A stretch of DNA of 64,000 nucleotides from assembly GCA_001692895.1 (NCBI GenBank), contig KV748204.1, positions 521,594 through 585,593 on the forward strand. The letters run 5' to 3'. The DNA is from Cenococcum geophilum 1.58 (Eukaryota > Ascomycota > Dothideomycetes > Gloniales > Gloniaceae). Of this stretch, positions 55,124 to 64,000 are shown one piece after another. The position numbers and the translations under genes were made by a program. How positions within the stretch are numbered: the stretch's first letter is position 1; every line of letters begins with the position of its first letter. The notes below the pieces were generated by a model. That model did no database searches. It was not told the origin of the DNA and saw nothing but the letters and a program-made list of their open reading frames with translations.

Positions 55124-57630
55124 GCAAGGTCAATTGGAGCTGTCAAGGCACGCAGGAGTAAAACTGCGTGGTATGATGTACGGAGGGAGATTGTTGCTAA
55201 GTGATGACGGCATCGAGTATGAATACTCGTGGGTTTTGTTTGCCACGAGCCGACCCGTGAGACGGATGCTATGATTTCTGCGCCAAAATCATCCGATTTT
55301 TGCTCGCAGGCTCAAAGAGCTTTAGTAATCGCTCTTGACTGCTAAATGCCTTCAGAGAATACGCTGACGATGATGCGCATGCTCTATCGCAATACCAGTT
55401 GAAGGTAGATTGAAAGATCTGAAGACCTCTAGATTTACGGCCTAGCCAGTATGAGTGTAATGGAAAACCGGGCTTGGGCACGGTGTGGGAGTTTGAATAT
55501 CCTACCCAGCAGCTTCAGCTTTCAGGGTGCTTTGGAGTCCGGTGTTGTTCCAGCAAGCCTCCACAGTTTTCATCGTTCGCCAAAACCACGTTGTCTTGGC
55601 GTCCGCCGTCGCCCTTTTCCCAGCGCCAATCGTGACCAATCTCCTTTTAACTTTGAATCGGCAGGACGCCAAAAAGCCTGGCAGGCTGGTTCGAGCAAAG
55701 CTTCCGTGAACGCCTGGGGCGGGAGAACCCTAAGATGCGGGAGCCAACCTTGGAAATCGCCTTCTGCGCACCACACACACGAACACACAAGTCATGTGGA
55801 TGGTTTAAAGGATTTAAATGCGTAAATAGTAGATGTAGGCTGTTGTTATGTAAGGTCGTTAAGGTCATCAAGCACGAAAATATGCAGCTGGCCGGGACCT
55901 CTGCACAATGCCATGGCTACACTATTTGCTCACTATTTTGCTCTCGAGCAGCACAAGTGGCCTCCCAGGAACCATATCCTTGCCCTCGCTTCTTTTGATG
56001 AAGCCCTTAACTGCGTTCGGGGATAGCTGGTAAGTGGAGCCGGCCAGTATCACCAATGGCTCAAGCCATGCTTTGAAACGGGTAAAGGGGCTGGTCTCGA
56101 TACAGACAAGTTAATAAAGCACTTTCGCAGCGCGAAAGGGGGAATCCGGCTTGTAAACGCTCCTGAGTGCAGTCCAAGGGGTTACATGTACTTAGGAGGT
56201 CAGGTGGGCTTCACCACATCTGACAGCGATCCTTTCCGTTCCAGCGCTGAGGACATTTCCCCAAAGGGCTTACGGCACAGCGAAGCACGCTCTCAGCATC
56301 ACAGTCCAACAGCAGCGGGGTTACTCACCGCAAGGACGGCCAGACTCGCAGTGAGACGCCGCTAATCGACCAGGGAGAGAGTGCATCTGTCAGACATTGA
56401 CAAAGGTGTATGATTGGCACTCGCGGCTTCTCTCCCGCTCGCACACTGCATTTGCATCTCGGCCTGGATCGAAACTGGCCGTCCCTCGACCCGAGAGGCC
56501 ACCGTCCCGAACGGCTTGTCGATCGTCTGAGTGTGGCGCCCGGTAGCTTTGCTGTATGTCGACTAGGTTCTAGTAAGTCTCACACAATCCGAATAAGCGC
56601 GCTTCCGATCTGTGCGTGTTGTAATTGTTTTTGGCAATCTGGGAGCCGGTCGATCCCGCTGCTGGAGTCGAATCGTTTCCCTTTGTTTCTCCTCGCTCCG
56701 CCTGAGCGTTGTGTAGAGATTACGGGGGGACTTACGGCAAGAAATTTGTGATGACAGATGGAAGAGATACTGGTAGATTGTTTCATCTATTTACCCTTTG
56801 ACTCCCACGCGCATATCCCTAATTGCTGCTCGTATTCCGCATATCTTCCGTGAAGCCCCAGCAAGGGCTCTCTCGTCATGGCGCTTGCGGACCCCTCGAA
56901 GGGGGCCCTAACGCTTTCGCTCGGCAAAAAGAGGGCTCCAGCAACGTGGTTCATCGGCTACACAAAAGACGGCGAGACCGACAACGGATAGTGTGCCTGC
57001 GCGATGAATGACCTGCCGCTCAAACACGCCCAATTGCCTCTTCCGTGAAGGGGTTGCGTCTGGTCGGCGAGGTAGCCTTAATGCGCCCTCCTGCACCACT
57101 GCGGCGAAGACTTGGTGGAGAAACTTGGCTACTGCGCGGGACGTGGGCCCTTGCTCGCCCTCAGAGCGACTTTGACCCGCAAACATGCCACCAGGCAAGG
57201 CCTCGCTGTTTTGTCGTCCACCTGCTTTATTTCGGCCTGCCTCGCTACTTGCCCTCCCTGACCGAAACTTTCTCCAAACCCCCCATTTAACTTCCCATCA
57301 TTGAGTGCGCAATGTCATTGTGTAATAGTCGCGCATGGCGACCTAGGCCAGACTGTTGATCTCATCTCGTACAAAGATAGCAATCCCTGCCCGTCTGACT
57401 TTCATTACGCCTGCTTGTCCCTGGCTGCTTTTCCGCTGTCCTAATCAGTCAATTCACAACACCTCCTTGGACCAGATATCGACGGCTTCACGACCGCACG
57501 AATTCGCTTCCTTAAAAATTTACAATTCACCCTCGTAGTAGACCACCCCTGGTGACAACCCGACTGCCCGCATCCGCTCCCGCTCCTACCCCATTCATTC
57601 TCCACCTCTCGTTTACTCACATCTGGTACA
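55124..57630. other. Long intergenic region (2.5 kb)
   Basis: Lies between the divergent 5' ends of the PPOX-type gene and the 303-aa gene. No tRNA, rRNA or conserved gene recognised. Open frames of 60-124 codons on both strands (for example + 55451-55825, + 56410-56751) lack signatures. The last 350 bp before the downstream ATG is pyrimidine-rich (CCTCC, CTTTC, CCACC runs), as usual for fungal core promoters and leaders. A longer non-coding transcript cannot be excluded. Confidence 0.5.
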
Positions 57631-58542
57631 ATGTCGGATGCTCAAAGGTGCTTCGCCTTCCTGCACGAGAACATACCCTCTTGGTTGAAGAGTGCCGCGG
57701 AGGTTGAAGACAAAGTAGCGAACAAGCAAGATGAGATTACGAGAGTACCAATTCCGGTTGTCCCAGTAGTTAAGAAAACAGACTCTACCGAGTCGATAAG
57801 ACTGAAAGAAAACGAAGAAAACGAACCCACCAGTGCTATACCTGAAGACCCATCGGCGGTAGCCCAACAATACCAATCGCAACTTGCCAAAAGGAAGAGA
57901 AAGACCGTGTCGGTCTTGTCGGGCAATGCTTCAGGTCCGGTGAAGTACAGGAGCCGAACCATGATAATCGTTTACTACGACAGCGAGGTTCAGAAGGCAT
58001 TTGAGACACTCGTGAGGAATATTGGCACTGGCCGGAACCTGCTCCGGAAAGGAAAGATGGCTGCCCGGATAGAGGCGTTGACAGAAGCCACAGCCACCAA
58101 TGAGGATGATGAGGATGATGAACATGACCCCATGCTATCGAAGCTTGGATATAGGCCCCGCAATGGCCTCATGTTTCGGACAACAAGAGCAGGTGGGATA
58201 GGCATGGGAGATTTCTCACATACAAGCGCAGGGTCCGAACATTTTGATGTCGCGGACAAGGCATTGGAGAAAGCACAAAATCTGTGTGAACGTGGCGCTC
58301 ACCAGTTCCTTCGAGATGGGAGCTGCCAAACGGAACTCGACGGAATTAAAGAACATCTTGATGAGGTGTTGAAACTGAGTGGAGGGGAAGTGGCGAAAGC
58401 CAAAAAGAATGAGGAACAGAAAATAACAGTTGAACCGAGCCGTATCGAGCAAGTTTCAAACGCCGTGGATATAGAGGTGGACGATGCAAGCGACGACTCG
58501 GAGGTTGCATTACCACCGATACGATTTACCTCTCGCCGCTGA
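57631..58542 (+). CDS. Conserved fungal protein of unknown function, 303 aa
   Basis: Single-exon gene starting MSDAQRCFAFLHENIPSWL, with leader context CTGGTACAATGTCG. The first 30 residues form a helical module. A Lys/Arg-rich segment at about 86-92 (AKRKRKT) looks like a nuclear localisation signal. The most protein-like block follows (about 106-150: RSRTMIIVYYDSEVQKAFE, LVRNIGTGRNLLRKGKMAAR), then an acidic tract (NEDDEDDEHD), a Gly-rich GGIGMG segment and helices near the C-terminus, ending in VDDASDDSEV and FTSRR. The pattern suggests a nuclear or chromatin-associated protein. I cannot name a family, and no catalytic motif is visible. Confidence 0.8.
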   Translation: MSDAQRCFAFLHENIPSWLKSAAEVEDKVANKQDEITRVPIPVVPVVKKTDSTESIRLKENEENEPTSAIPEDPSAVAQQYQSQLAKRKRKTVSVLSGNASGPVKYRSRTMIIVYYDSEVQKAFETLVRNIGTGRNLLRKGKMAARIEALTEATATNEDDEDDEHDPMLSKLGYRPRNGLMFRTTRAGGIGMGDFSHTSAGSEHFDVADKALEKAQNLCERGAHQFLRDGSCQTELDGIKEHLDEVLKLSGGEVAKAKKNEEQKITVEPSRIEQVSNAVDIEVDDASDDSEVALPPIRFTSRR

Positions 58543-59675
58543 AATTTTCACACTATCGATACATCTTGTTTCCTGCGTTCGAGCGAGTCAGATTTACTTG
58601 GGAATATAGATGGCGTTCTGGGTATGGGCATACTCTGGGAAAGGAGGGGATATATGGATGCCTTCATGTACGACACGAATAAGTTTTGCATCCGATTCTC
58701 ATTTAGCGCTGTTGCATTTTGGTCTATTTCTGTTGCATTTCCCATCAACTGCCACTTTGCAGCATGGTGTTCTACGGGGGGATCGGCATTGGCCAATTTA
58801 TGACCCATACCTGGGTTCAGAATCTTCCCCCAGTTACATTCGCTTGGGCTCAATCATTTATAGTCAAAAGGATTGTAATTACTTCACTCGTTCTCCACGT
58901 TGATCTCATATCTCAACATGCTACCTTAGATATATGTTGACAAACCCCAGACTCTGTTACTCCCGAAATAGGTTCTTTTCAATATTCGCTTTTTCCCGTG
59001 TCAATAGCCTCCACATCCCTACTCTTAGCCTTATTGGTGCATTCGACGTTGACTTATCCTCTGTCGTCGATGATCAAACTTTGATTTAACGCGGCTAAGC
59101 TGTCATCTCAACTAAGCCTAGCATGCCAGATGTACAAAGGCTTGACTGCCCATAATCGGCCCCGACCCATTGAACCAAGCCGGAACATAGCATTAAGATC
59201 CGAATGCTACCATTGCTAAGAAGGGCTCCAGGAAATTTCAATGCTCATATTCATACAAAATATCATTTTGTAGTGCTTCGGGTTTCAGAATCCCAAAACC
59301 CTTTCGTCATACATTTTTCTCTACTACACACGATTTTATATAGGCTAATGCACCAGCCGGCTAAATAAAACTCTCTTTCTCTTTTGGCTTATTTTGCAAA
59401 TGTTGACTGAAGGCAAGTAGGATTCGTCTGCACGTGTTTTCCTATCCCTTTAGTGATAAGGCTCCTGTCAAAGTCAACGACCACTTCACTTCGCCTTTTC
59501 CTTGCCTCGTCCTTTACTACTTCATCAAACTTCTCTCATCAAGCTAGACTCCTATCTAGCAAGCAGTTGGCTCATCGAAAGGAAGCCAACGCGTCTGCCA
59601 GTCAGAATTTCTCACTACAATTGATTCTCGTGTCATCTCATATCAAGCTACTAAAATAACGACTACGTCAAAAAC
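58543..59675. other. Intergenic region between the 303-aa and 403-aa genes
   Basis: 3' flank of the first gene and promoter/leader of the second. A 68-codon open frame at 59453-59659 ends 16 bp before the next ATG and probably belongs to the 5' leader. The leader is rich in CTTTT/TTCTC runs. No RNA gene or repeat seen. Confidence 0.5.
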
Positions 59676-60941
59676 ATGCCACCTCTCATTGGTGAATGCG
59701 ATTTCGAGAATCCTAAAGATGACTTTGAGGACTCAATGGTGAAGTTGTTCAACTCAGCTCTCACTTATCCTAGCTTACAAGGCATGGCTCAGGAGCAGGC
59801 TCCAGGAAATTCACCAAGCTTCCACACCTCAGTCCGATCGAGAGCAGGCGCTGAGATTATTTCGCCTCTGGGGATTGAAGAGGACCTCGAAGAGATAACG
59901 GTAATTAAATAATCTTTATTCTTGAAAGCTTACGCCAAATTAACTGTGATTAAGAAACCGGGCCAGTCAGACTCGTCACAACCGTCAAAATGGAAGCCAA
60001 GAAAGCCCACGATGCTGTTTGGGTTGAAACCAGATAACACCATTGACGTAGATGACGATGAGGAGACTGATATCGATGAGAACATGCCAGCGTCCTCAAA
60101 CGTCCTGACGCGAGCACAAGTCCACGGTAGACCACAAGATGAGATCGTCTACGACGTGAAGCACCACCCTCTAGATGAGTATATGAGACCGAAACGAGCT
60201 GCGAAGGCTAGGTCACGCTACGGTATCAAAAATATTGACACTGAAGACATTCTATATGACGATTCGGATCATCTGTCCGGCAGTGAAACTGAGATTGATA
60301 CCTACGACCCTAGAACGAAATCGAAAAAGCCACCGCGTCCTCATATGTTTACAACAAGACGCTCTTCTCGCATCCCTCACGAAAAGAACGTAGTATACGA
60401 TTCCAGTGTTCACCCTCAAGACAATGAAATTGAAGGGCTAGGAGATGTTGTCCTGAAACAAGAGCCTGGGAATCAAGATAGTGATAATGAGGAACCATTC
60501 AGAAAACGCACGAGAATGGTTAGTTTTCATGTTTCGACGTTGTCAGGAGACCGCGACTCAGATTCAACGCCGCCTCGAAACCATCTGAATCATCTGCAAG
60601 TGGTTATCACGCCAAATAATCCCAATCATCATGCTACTGAACCTGTGCTTCGCTATGCAGAAGAGTTGGATGTGTTTGATCTTCAGCCCGGTGAGCATTA
60701 CTTTCCCCATGAGAAAGAGTCCTTATTCAAAAAGAAACTGGCCACTTCTGGTGGAGAATTCACTATTTACGAAGAGTCCGAAGAGGTTCAACAAGCGGCA
60801 CTAGCCCAAGCCCCTGCCTCCTGCCGCCACCTCGATGACTTCCCGAAAGAAAATGTATCGGAGGTAGCGTCAAGCGAATCGTCCGATGACCACTCCGCGG
60901 ATGTTGTGGTTGAAAATGCTGAGACTGCAGTTCACACCTAG
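59676..60941 (+). CDS. Fungal protein of unknown function with repeated YD-x5-H motifs, about 403 aa
   Basis: Two exons, 59676-59900 and 59955-60941, with a 54-nt intron (GTAATT donor, AAG acceptor) whose removal joins EDLEEIT to KPGQSDSS in frame. Start context AAAACATGCC is good. Highly charged, low in hydrophobic residues and probably largely disordered. Three spaced copies of a short motif occur: EIVYDVKHHPLDEYMRPK (about 155), DILYDDSDHLSG (about 190) and NVVYDSSVHPQDNEIEG (about 235). Basic RPKRAAKARSRYG and TTRRSSRIPH segments follow or lie between them. A later folded-looking block reads LDVFDLQPGEHYFPHEK. A VVYD-x3-HP-x-D motif recurs in fungal nuclear or chromatin-type proteins, as I recall, but I cannot assign a function. 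The C-terminus may differ by splicing (see 60864-61046). Confidence 0.72.
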
Positions 60942-61046
60942 TTGCTTTCCCGGCGACCTGGTAATGGAAATGGCCGTTCCGCTTTGGAGATCATGGACGT
61001 TATCTACAGTGATGAACTCACTTTTGACGTTAATCCTTGCATTTAG
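60864..61046 (+). other. Possible alternative last intron and exon of the 403-aa gene
   Basis: After the TAG at 60939-60941 the same frame continues LLSRRPGNGNGRSALEIMDV, YSDELTF, DVNPCI, and stops at 61044-61046. The TAG itself is the end of a CACCTAG acceptor. A GTAGCG donor at 60864 would give a 78-nt, frame-preserving intron and a protein ending in this 34-residue tail instead of SSESSDDHSAD and onward. Whether splicing or retention is used cannot be decided from sequence. Confidence 0.45.
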
Positions 61047-61580
61047 CACTCGTATGATGTGTTTACTAATGGCAATGAATGACGTTCATAATATTGTCGG
61101 GTCTTTTAAAAGCACTCGGTAATTACTGCCCCAAGCTTTGTGTTCTCCTTTCTGGGCTACTCAACTTCTGATTGTGCTGATGGGCTTTTATTCACATGCG
61201 AGAGCTGTCTTGGAAGTAAATTACAAGTGCATTGATTGATGCCGAACCTCAAATTGATTAGATAGCTTATGAATTTAATTTACCTATATCTCAACACACT
61301 CCATTCCATACCAAGAGCCATTCAACTAATCAGATGCACGCCTTACGGGTTGCAGAAGGTTAAAGGCGCGACGTGTGCTTAAGTAATATTCGTAGGAGGG
61401 TATCTTCAGGCTTGGACTTGCCAGAAGTATTTAATTGATATAGTGGCCATATGAGATGGATATGTCAAACATAGCATGCCTCGATCATCCCCAAGGTTTA
61501 GCAATAGTATCTATCACGGAGTGAGTACGAGTGACGATAATATATAGCGAGGCAGATATTACTGAGCTACGTACATAAAC
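61047..61580. other. 3' flank of the 403-aa gene up to the LTR
   Basis: Ordinary-composition spacer with no gene recognised. It becomes mildly AT-rich toward the LTR that begins at 61581. Confidence 0.5.
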
Positions 61581-61851
61581 TGTATAATAAAGTCAAGACG
61601 TTGCGTAAGGAAGGAAGGTAAGGAAACAGGAAGAAAGGGTATATATCGTTAACTTGGTTACTTAGTTAACACGTGCACGGGGCAGAATAGGATTCGCGCA
61701 GCGGTCCTAGCAGAACTTGGCAGGATTCGGCGGACTTAACAGAATATGGCAGAATATAGCAGATTGCCATCTTGTGGTCGGTCTTTAGTTACTAAGTCGG
61801 TGGAAACAGGTAGGCGTGTATAAGGTATTGCGGGGGTATCCTATAATAGCA
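61581..61851 (-). repeat. LTR of the Ty3/gypsy element (3' LTR on the minus strand)
   Basis: 271 bp bounded by TG (61581) and CA (61851), read on the minus strand as TGCTATTATAGG ... TATACA. It directly abuts a polypurine tract (minus TTTAAAGGGGGGG, 61852-61864) that lies between the end of the gypsy frame and the LTR. That arrangement identifies it as the 3' LTR. Its composition is near normal (it retains CpA, TpG and GC-rich words), in sharp contrast to the internal sequence. The other LTR lies outside the window. Confidence 0.72.
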
Positions 61852-61864
61852 CCCCCCCTTTAAA

Positions 61865-63012
61865 CTTAAGCTTCTATAAGATAGGGTTATACTAGTTCTA
61901 AATTAAGCTTATAAAAGTCTTTTATAGCCTATATAAGTTCTATAGAGTTAATAGGTTCCTATAAAGGCTTAATATAGTCTCTCTATTTTATAAGGTATAT
62001 ATATTAGCATTTTCGTTTATTATACTTAATATTATTAATTCTTTTAATAAAGTACTTATCCTTACTATCTATTTTAATTAGTAGGGGGGGGGGGTCTAAA
62101 TCTATTTAGGTAGGGCGTTTAATATAGGGGTAATAGGGTAAAGAACTAATGTATATAATATAGGGTAGATTTTAACTATAGTAGGGAGCTTTAGTTAGTA
62201 TATATAAGGAAAGATACTCTTTTTAACCTTATAAGGGGCAGGGTTCTTCTAATTAAGTTTCTTAATAGGTTATTTTTTATTTAAATTTCTTTATATCTAG
62301 CTAAGCGAAATTACTAACTTAGTAAGCTAGTACTAGGGTTTAGTTCTTATTTACTATAGCTTTATAGATAGACTAGGCTTAAGTTATCTTATTAGTAAGG
62401 AACTATTATAGTTTCTCTATCTTTTTTATAAAATTATTTACTTTTATAATTTATAAGGCGTAATAAGGGGAGTAAGGGATATTATTAAAGGGTTTAAACC
62501 CTATTTATAGATACTAACCGAAGTTAGTTAGAAATAGGAAGACCTTTATAGTAAACCTAGTAAATATAAGCTAGTTAATCTAGTTATCCTATAAGTATAA
62601 TATATATATTTCTATATTCCGTTTAACTATCCATTTTTAAGTAATATATAGTAGATAATAATACTTTAGCGCAAAGCTAGGTAGTTAGTTCTTTTTAAAA
62701 TATAAAGATAAACTAGCGGCATTTATTAGAGATAATTATTTTAGGGAGTTTATAGAGGTTCTATATATAATTTAGGAATAGTTAGGTAATAATAGGTGCT
62801 AATATATTAGGGTAGGCAATTAAGTGTCTTATCTTGGGTAGTTAGTTTATAATTACTATAGTATTTATATAGCCTTTACTTATAAGGAGATTAATAATAA
62901 AGTTAATTAAAATATCTTTCTATCTTTGGTTTAGAACAGGTAGTGGCTTTAAAAGGCCGTTATATATCTTATATAAAGCTTTAGCTTATTAATAGGTATA
63001 GCAGCTAGAGAT
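61865..63012 (-). mobile_element. Ty3/gypsy chromovirus-type element: RIP-degraded integrase and chromodomain
   Basis: Minus-strand translation with stops gives a Ty3/gypsy integrase core: DILINFIINL, GYINTIVIIN, LPKIRHLIAY, NLYKLPKIIISNKC and MDS-TEYRN. The D-x35-E spacing is intact, but the first two Asp codons now encode Asn (62902-62904 and 62725-62727); the Glu codon (62617-62619) is kept. Further downstream, KVKKSIFPYIY and LKLPTIVKIYP form the integrase C-terminal part. DKYFIKRINNIKYNKRK, YIYLIK and EPINSIELI form a chromodomain, diagnostic of chromoviruses. The 5' part is cut off at 63012 by the second LINE copy. No intact gene. Confidence 0.82.
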
Positions 63013-64000
63013 ACCCGCGAAGCCCTACTGCACGCGTCCACGTCGCCGCGGGTGGAAACATCATCAGGAAATCGTTCCTTTTGATGGCCAAGTGCAGAGG
63101 CGATGGTAGGGAGCCGTCGCAGCGCGTGCAGCGCGCTGTCGTCGCGGTTCTGTGGTGTTGAGCCTGCGACGCGTACGAAGCATCGCCCTCAACAACACCA
63201 GGAGCCCTACTGCCCCCGCCTGGGGCTCCTGCTCTACCATCTAGGGGGGCTATCAAGGGAAACTGGGATACGAAAACCACCCGATGTACGACTACCTGGC
63301 TCGTAGCCAGGCCCGAAACTGGCCTTATTCAGCCAGTCGACGTGGACGCGACCTAGACGTACAACAGGACACCCTTGGGCTTGCACTAGCTCTGAGACCG
63401 CAAAGGAANNCGGCGAGGGNGTAGGAAANCTCTGCTTATAAGAACTTNTTAAGGTTAACGCGTNGNAGAATCGTACGAAACTTGTTAAGGCCCNAAGGCC
63501 ACCGCNAAGAACTTNTTAAGGCCCTGCCTAGAGAACTCNTTAAGGCCCCTCTACGAGGGCCTATCTGGTATCCGGTACACCCAGGTGACTCAGAAGAGGG
63601 TCTTAATAGGCGTGGTGCGCGCGACCTGGACGACAGGACGCGACAGCGACGCGANGGCGACGCGACGGCAACCAGACGGCTTAACGAGGTGGAAACACGG
63701 GCAAAGCTCTAGGCAGCGGAAACACAGGCCAGCTTCGACGGCCCCATGGCGTTCGACCTACGGTTAACCTACAGGTGACTCACAGGAGGGTCTTAATAGG
63801 CGTGGTGCACGCAACCTGCGCATATATATGGGGGAGGCTCTAAGGAAACACAGGCTAGTCGTACGAGGACTTGACAGTTAGAGACACAGGCTAGCTTATA
63901 CAAAGGGGGGACATAAGCTTGGTTAGTAGAATAGGGTAGGGTAGGTCGCCTGGCACGGGACCTAGTCTATAACCTATTCTGCAAGACACGGTCGGCCTGT
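63013..64000 (+). mobile_element. Second copy of the LINE, 5' part, weakly mutated
   Basis: Aligns over its whole length with 36872-37870 in the same orientation. Shared features include three AACTTNTTAAGGCCC-type units (63470-63545), the GGCGACGCGACGGC-type run (63640-63670) and GACACGGTCGGCCTGT at the edge. This copy keeps CpG, CpA and TpG and normal GC content, with Ns at about a dozen sites in 63409-63655. The direction of change (here C or G, there T or A) shows that the left copy was mutated. Inserted into the gypsy integrase. The first kilobase is leader-like with no long frame; the coding part lies beyond the window. Confidence 0.8.

Noticed and set aside
55451-55825. 124-codon plus-strand open frame
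   Set aside because: No domain and overlaps several other open frames of equal size in both strands. Looks like chance.
57613-57962. Minus-strand open frames of 89 and 106 codons
   Set aside because: Antisense to the 303-aa gene. No signature.
59453-59659. 68-codon frame with a mitochondrial-presequence-like start
   Set aside because: Ends 16 bp before the ATG of the 403-aa gene and has no continuation by splicing. More likely 5' leader.

Overview
The window comes from a filamentous ascomycete (Pezizomycotina-type) nuclear genome with a two-compartment structure. About 43.8 kb on the left (1-43834) and 61.6-63.0 kb on the right are AT-rich and full of TAG/TAA stops. They read as protein only when the stops are ignored, the usual result of repeat-induced point mutation (RIP, CpA to TpA). 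Between them lies an ordinary gene island (43926-61046) with short GT-AG introns of 49-84 nt. Taxon below subphylum cannot be read from the sequence.

Left AT-rich block. Recognisable decayed reading frames, in order: the C-terminus of a DUF3435/FluG-domain protein, the family that includes Starship 'captain' recombinases (1-525, +); a BTB/POZ protein (1130-1924, -); a possible GATA-finger fragment (19597-19905, +); a FunK1-type fungal kinase (21190-23090, +); a DUF7025/AAA ATPase (25760-27700, -); and a chromodomain-like protein (33040-33730, -). Several further stretches look coding but match no family I know. Minisatellites lie at 3.3, 6.4, 6.65, 15.5 and 24.7 kb, hairpins at 8.4 and 15.0 kb, and a 0.6 kb direct repeat at 3.5 and 18.5 kb.

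Nested transposons at 36.7-43.8 kb. A hAT element (BED finger, CAGGG-type terminus at 43834) is split by a Tad1-like LINE (36872-43346) with a visible 15-bp target-site duplication. The LINE is split inside its reverse transcriptase by a 2283-bp element (38919-41201). That element has 14-bp perfect terminal inverted repeats, shows little sign of RIP, and is built largely from four unrelated minisatellite arrays. It is the most unusual object in the window. Removing it with one AA dinucleotide rejoins the RT reading frame.

Gene island. TYW1 (tRNA wybutosine synthesis, -), TBCD (tubulin cofactor D, -), cdc27/POL32 (DNA polymerase delta third subunit, +; shares a 162-bp divergent promoter with TBCD), a PPOX/Alr4036-type FMN-binding protein (-), and two fungal proteins of unknown function (303 aa and about 403 aa, both +). 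These are housekeeping-type genes and do not form a pathway.

Right edge. A Ty3/gypsy chromovirus-type element (-; integrase, chromodomain, polypurine tract and LTR) is interrupted by a second, much less mutated copy of the same LINE (63013 to the end of the window).
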